From the NCBI GenBank assembly GCA_021800315.1, contig JAJYZD010000181.1:1-7784 (forward strand): DNA of 7,784 bases, given 5' to 3'. Shown here piece by piece: positions 6,403 through 7,784 of the stretch. The stretch is from Bacillota bacterium. Lineage in GTDB: Bacteria > Bacillota > Desulfotomaculia > Desulfotomaculales > JAJYZD01. The position numbers and the translations under genes are program-made. Position 1 is the first letter of the stretch, and each line of letters starts with the position of its first letter. The notes below the pieces were generated by a model. That model was not told the DNA's origin. It made no database searches and saw nothing but the letters and a program-made list of their open reading frames with translations.

Positions 6403-6411
6403 ATAAGAGAG

Positions 6412-7281
6412 TTGCAGCTAAAACTGGGTCTACCCAAGGGCAGTTTACAGGAAGCCACTTTTTTGCTCTTCAAGCGCGCCGGCTTTAACGTATCCCTGCG
6501 CGGCCGTTCTTATTTTCCGGTCGTGGACGATCCCCAACTGGACCTGGTCCTGATGCGCGCCCAGGAAATACCCCGCTACGTTGACGAGGGCGTACTTGAT
6601 GCGGGTATTAGCGGCTACGACTGGATACGGGAGAACGAGGCGGACGTGGTGGAGGTGGCCAACCTGGCTTACGCCAAACAGACCACCGGGCCTGTACGGC
6701 TGGTGATCGCGGTGGCCAGGGACGGTCCCATCCACACCGTGGCGGACCTGGAAGGCAAGCGCATTGCCACGGAACTGGTGCAGGTGACCAGGAACTTCCT
6801 GCGCCAGCACGGCATCAAGGCCGCCGTGGAATTTTCGTACGGGGCGACCGAGGTGAAGGTGCCGCACCTGGTGGATGCCATAGCCGACCTCACCGAAACC
6901 GGCACCTCCCTGGCCGCGAACAACCTGCGCATTCTGACCACCATCCTGGAGTCCACCACGCGCCTGCACGCCAACCGGGCGGCCTGGGCGGATCCCTGGA
7001 AGAGGGAGAAACTGCAGAACCTGGCCGTCCTGCTGGAAGGGGCGCTCCGGGCCGAGAACAAGGTCGGAGTTAAAATGAACATTCCCGGCGACAGGATGGA
7101 GTCGGTCCTGGCCCTGCTCCCTTCCATGAAGCACCCCACCATATCCCAGCTGGTGGCCAGCGACTGGGTGGCCGTGGAGGTAATCATCGACGAGCAAGAG
7201 GTGCGCGAACTGATTCCGCCGCTGAAAAAGGCCGGAGCCCAGGACATCATCGAGTATCCCCTGAACAAGGTCATCCCCTGA
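6412..7281 (+). CDS. hisG: ATP phosphoribosyltransferase, long form with regulatory domain (HisG)
   Basis: HisG condenses ATP with PRPP to give phosphoribosyl-ATP, the first and feedback-controlled step of histidine synthesis. From TTG 6412 it is 289 aa, the length of the long form. The N-terminus LKLGLPKGSLQEAT (3-16) matches the family start, which is why I prefer TTG 6412 to the ATG at 6349; the latter would add 21 unmatched residues and place the inverted repeat inside the gene. The PRPP loop is IADLTETGTSL (157-167). Residues 217-289, from KVGVKMNIPG through LKKAGAQDIIEYPLNKVIP, form the C-terminal ACT-like HisG_C domain that binds histidine, so a separate HisZ subunit should not be needed. 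A weak SD (AAGAGAG, 6405-6411) abuts the start. No further his gene follows. Confidence 0.96.
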   Translation: MQLKLGLPKGSLQEATFLLFKRAGFNVSLRGRSYFPVVDDPQLDLVLMRAQEIPRYVDEGVLDAGISGYDWIRENEADVVEVANLAYAKQTTGPVRLVIAVARDGPIHTVADLEGKRIATELVQVTRNFLRQHGIKAAVEFSYGATEVKVPHLVDAIADLTETGTSLAANNLRILTTILESTTRLHANRAAWADPWKREKLQNLAVLLEGALRAENKVGVKMNIPGDRMESVLALLPSMKHPTISQLVASDWVAVEVIIDEQEVRELIPPLKKAGAQDIIEYPLNKVIP

Positions 7282-7298
7282 AAAGGAGCCGCGGGCAA

Positions 7299-7330
7299 CC
7301 CGGACCAGGGCGGGATCGCCCTGGTCCGGG
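7299..7330 (+). terminator. Strong 14-bp hairpin after hisG, possible terminator lacking a U-tract
   Basis: CCCGGACCAGGGCG (7299-7312) and CGCCCTGGTCCGGG (7317-7330) are exact reverse complements around a GGAT loop, starting 18 bases after the hisG stop. Position and stability suggest the 3' end of the operon. No T-run follows on the + strand, and on the minus strand the nearest T-rich stretch is about a dozen bases away. It may be a U-less terminator, a pause site, or an exonuclease block that protects the mRNA. Seen in sequence; the terminator role is inference. Confidence 0.5.
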
Positions 7331-7395
7331 ACCACGGGTAGCCTGGACGGCGGTTTCCGTGCGCACCTGGCGGCGGGGCGACTCGCGCTATGTGT

Positions 7396-7435
7396 TTCCC
7401 GGCATAACGATCACCGGTCATCCCTCGTGCGGGAA
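7396..7435. repeat. Concentric nested inverted repeat downstream of hisG
   Basis: Outer arms TTCCCG (7396-7401) and CGGGAA (7430-7435) flank an inner near-palindrome GATCACCGGTCATC (7409-7422) that is symmetrical except for one C/C pair. Both share exactly the same centre, between 7415 and 7416. The 7-base segments between the arms are not complementary. The inner element leaves no RNA loop, so a DNA-binding site for a multimeric protein is at least as likely as an RNA hairpin. It lies 6 bases past the end of the possible minus-strand ORF. Confidence 0.4.
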
Positions 7436-7441
7436 GTTAGG

Positions 7442-7681
7442 TCAGTTGATACGGTCGTCCGGTCCCCTCGTCTTCTTGCGGGGGCGGCGAAAAGGGGGGA
7501 AGGGGGACGGCCCGCTATGCGGGTCCGGATTCCGGAAGGCTTTTGGCTCCGGATCACCGTTATGATGGAAAAACGCAGCGTAGAACGCGCACCGGTAGTC
7601 GGGTGTCTCCTCACCGAAAGACAACTGGTCCCCTACAAATGCATACTCCAATCCGCGCACGCCGATTTTGCCGGGCGACAA
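7442..7681 (-). CDS. Possible 79-aa hypothetical protein on the minus strand
   Basis: A TTG at 7681 (reading leftward) opens 79 codons ending in TGA at 7444-7442. It is preceded by a strong SD, GGAAGGAG, 8 bases upstream, the best ribosome-binding site in the tail. The product has an aromatic middle (YRCAFYAAFFHHNGD) and a Pro/Arg-rich, basic C-terminal third (FPPFRRPRKK). I recognise no family, signal peptide or clear membrane segment. Third-position GC is lower than in the pur and his genes, which argues either for different origin or for non-coding DNA. A longer version from TTG 7774 (110 aa) is also open, with AGAAGG close before it. A TATTAT (minus strand, 7730-7725) could be a -10 box but has no good -35. 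It is convergent with hisG. Confidence 0.3.
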   Translation of the reverse strand: MSPGKIGVRGLEYAFVGDQLSFGEETPDYRCAFYAAFFHHNGDPEPKAFRNPDPHSGPSPFPPFRRPRKKTRGPDDRIN

Positions 7682-7717
7682 ATTAACCACTCCTTCCCTG
7701 CGGTTTCTTTGGGGATC

Positions 7718-7756
7718 GTGACCAATAATACCGGAGCATGACACACTACGGGTCAC
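7718..7756. repeat. Spaced inverted repeat GTGACC / GGTCAC near the window end
   Basis: GTGACC (7718-7723) and GGTCAC (7751-7756) are exact reverse complements 27 bases apart. They bracket the AT-rich segment with the only -10-like box (TATTAT on the minus strand) upstream of the possible minus-strand ORF. The arrangement would suit a looped or paired operator, but six-base arms at this distance can arise by chance. Confidence 0.25.
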
Positions 7757-7784
7757 AAAACAGGATAAGCACAAACGTCCTTCT

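Larger units (their letters stand above)
7282..7784. other. 503-base tail with no recognised gene
   Basis: After hisG there is no gene I can recognise. The stretch holds an SD-like AAAAGGAG (7282-7288) with no start codon in range, a 14-bp hairpin (7299-7330), a concentric nested inverted repeat (7396-7435), a polypurine tract (about 7489-7506) and a possible minus-strand ORF (7442-7681). From about 7560 the sequence becomes clearly richer in A and T than the operon. No tRNA, rRNA, insertion sequence ends or CRISPR repeats are visible. Confidence 0.6.

Noticed and set aside
6349..6411. Upstream ATG start for hisG, overlapping the end of yerC
   Set aside because: The added 21 residues do not match the family, whose N-terminus aligns at TTG 6412, and no good SD precedes the ATG.
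7505..7560. tRNA-like T-arm around GGGTCCGGATTCCGG
   Set aside because: No proper 5+7+5 stem-loop, no anticodon or acceptor arms. The repeated TCCGGA is self-palindromic and common at this composition.
7427..7741. 104-codon + strand frame in the tail
   Set aside because: No SD at the first or the internal ATG codons (7562, 7565), no recognisable motif, and it overlaps the minus-strand frame that has a better ribosome-binding site.
1..7784. CRISPR array, insertion sequence, prophage or defence genes
   Set aside because: No regularly spaced repeats, transposase motifs or terminal inverted repeats with target duplications were seen. Every confident gene is housekeeping biosynthesis or its regulator.

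Overview
The window is a compact, GC-rich (about 63% in the line I counted) bacterial biosynthetic locus, almost all of it on the + strand. The order purF-purM-purN-purH-purD, the [4Fe-4S]-type PurF and the YerC/YecD-family regulator point to a Firmicute, most likely a high-GC member of the Clostridia such as a Desulfotomaculum/Pelotomaculum-like Peptococcaceae. This taxonomic call is inferred from gene content and order, not measured.

Layout. At 1-1094 is the C-terminal three quarters of purF, cut by the window edge, followed 3 bases later by purM (1098-2138). A 185-base spacer with a small imperfect hairpin, a possible 52-codon ORF and a G-rich tract leads to purN (2324-2920). A 247-base spacer with two perfect stem-loops and a palindrome over a candidate -10 box leads to purH (3168-4706). 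Then come closely spaced purD (4725-5996), a TrpR-like yerC/hisR-type regulator (6024-6380) and long-form hisG (6412-7281). A 10-bp-arm inverted repeat fills most of the 31 bases between the regulator and hisG. The last 503 bases hold no recognised gene. They contain a 14-bp perfect hairpin just after hisG, a concentric nested inverted repeat, and one possible 79-aa minus-strand ORF with a good Shine-Dalgarno.

How the genes work together. PurF, PurD, PurN, PurM and PurH catalyse steps 1, 2, 3, 5 and the last two of de novo IMP synthesis (PurL, PurE/K, PurC and PurB are not in the window). HisG starts histidine synthesis from ATP and PRPP, the same PRPP that PurF uses. The histidine pathway releases AICAR, which PurH turns back into IMP. 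The regulator and hisG follow purD with only short gaps and no visible promoter, so purH-purD-yerC-hisG looks like one transcription unit joining purine and histidine synthesis.

I did not find a new defence, mobile or CRISPR-like system. The unusual material is regulatory: several exact inverted repeats in the spacers and in the tail after hisG.
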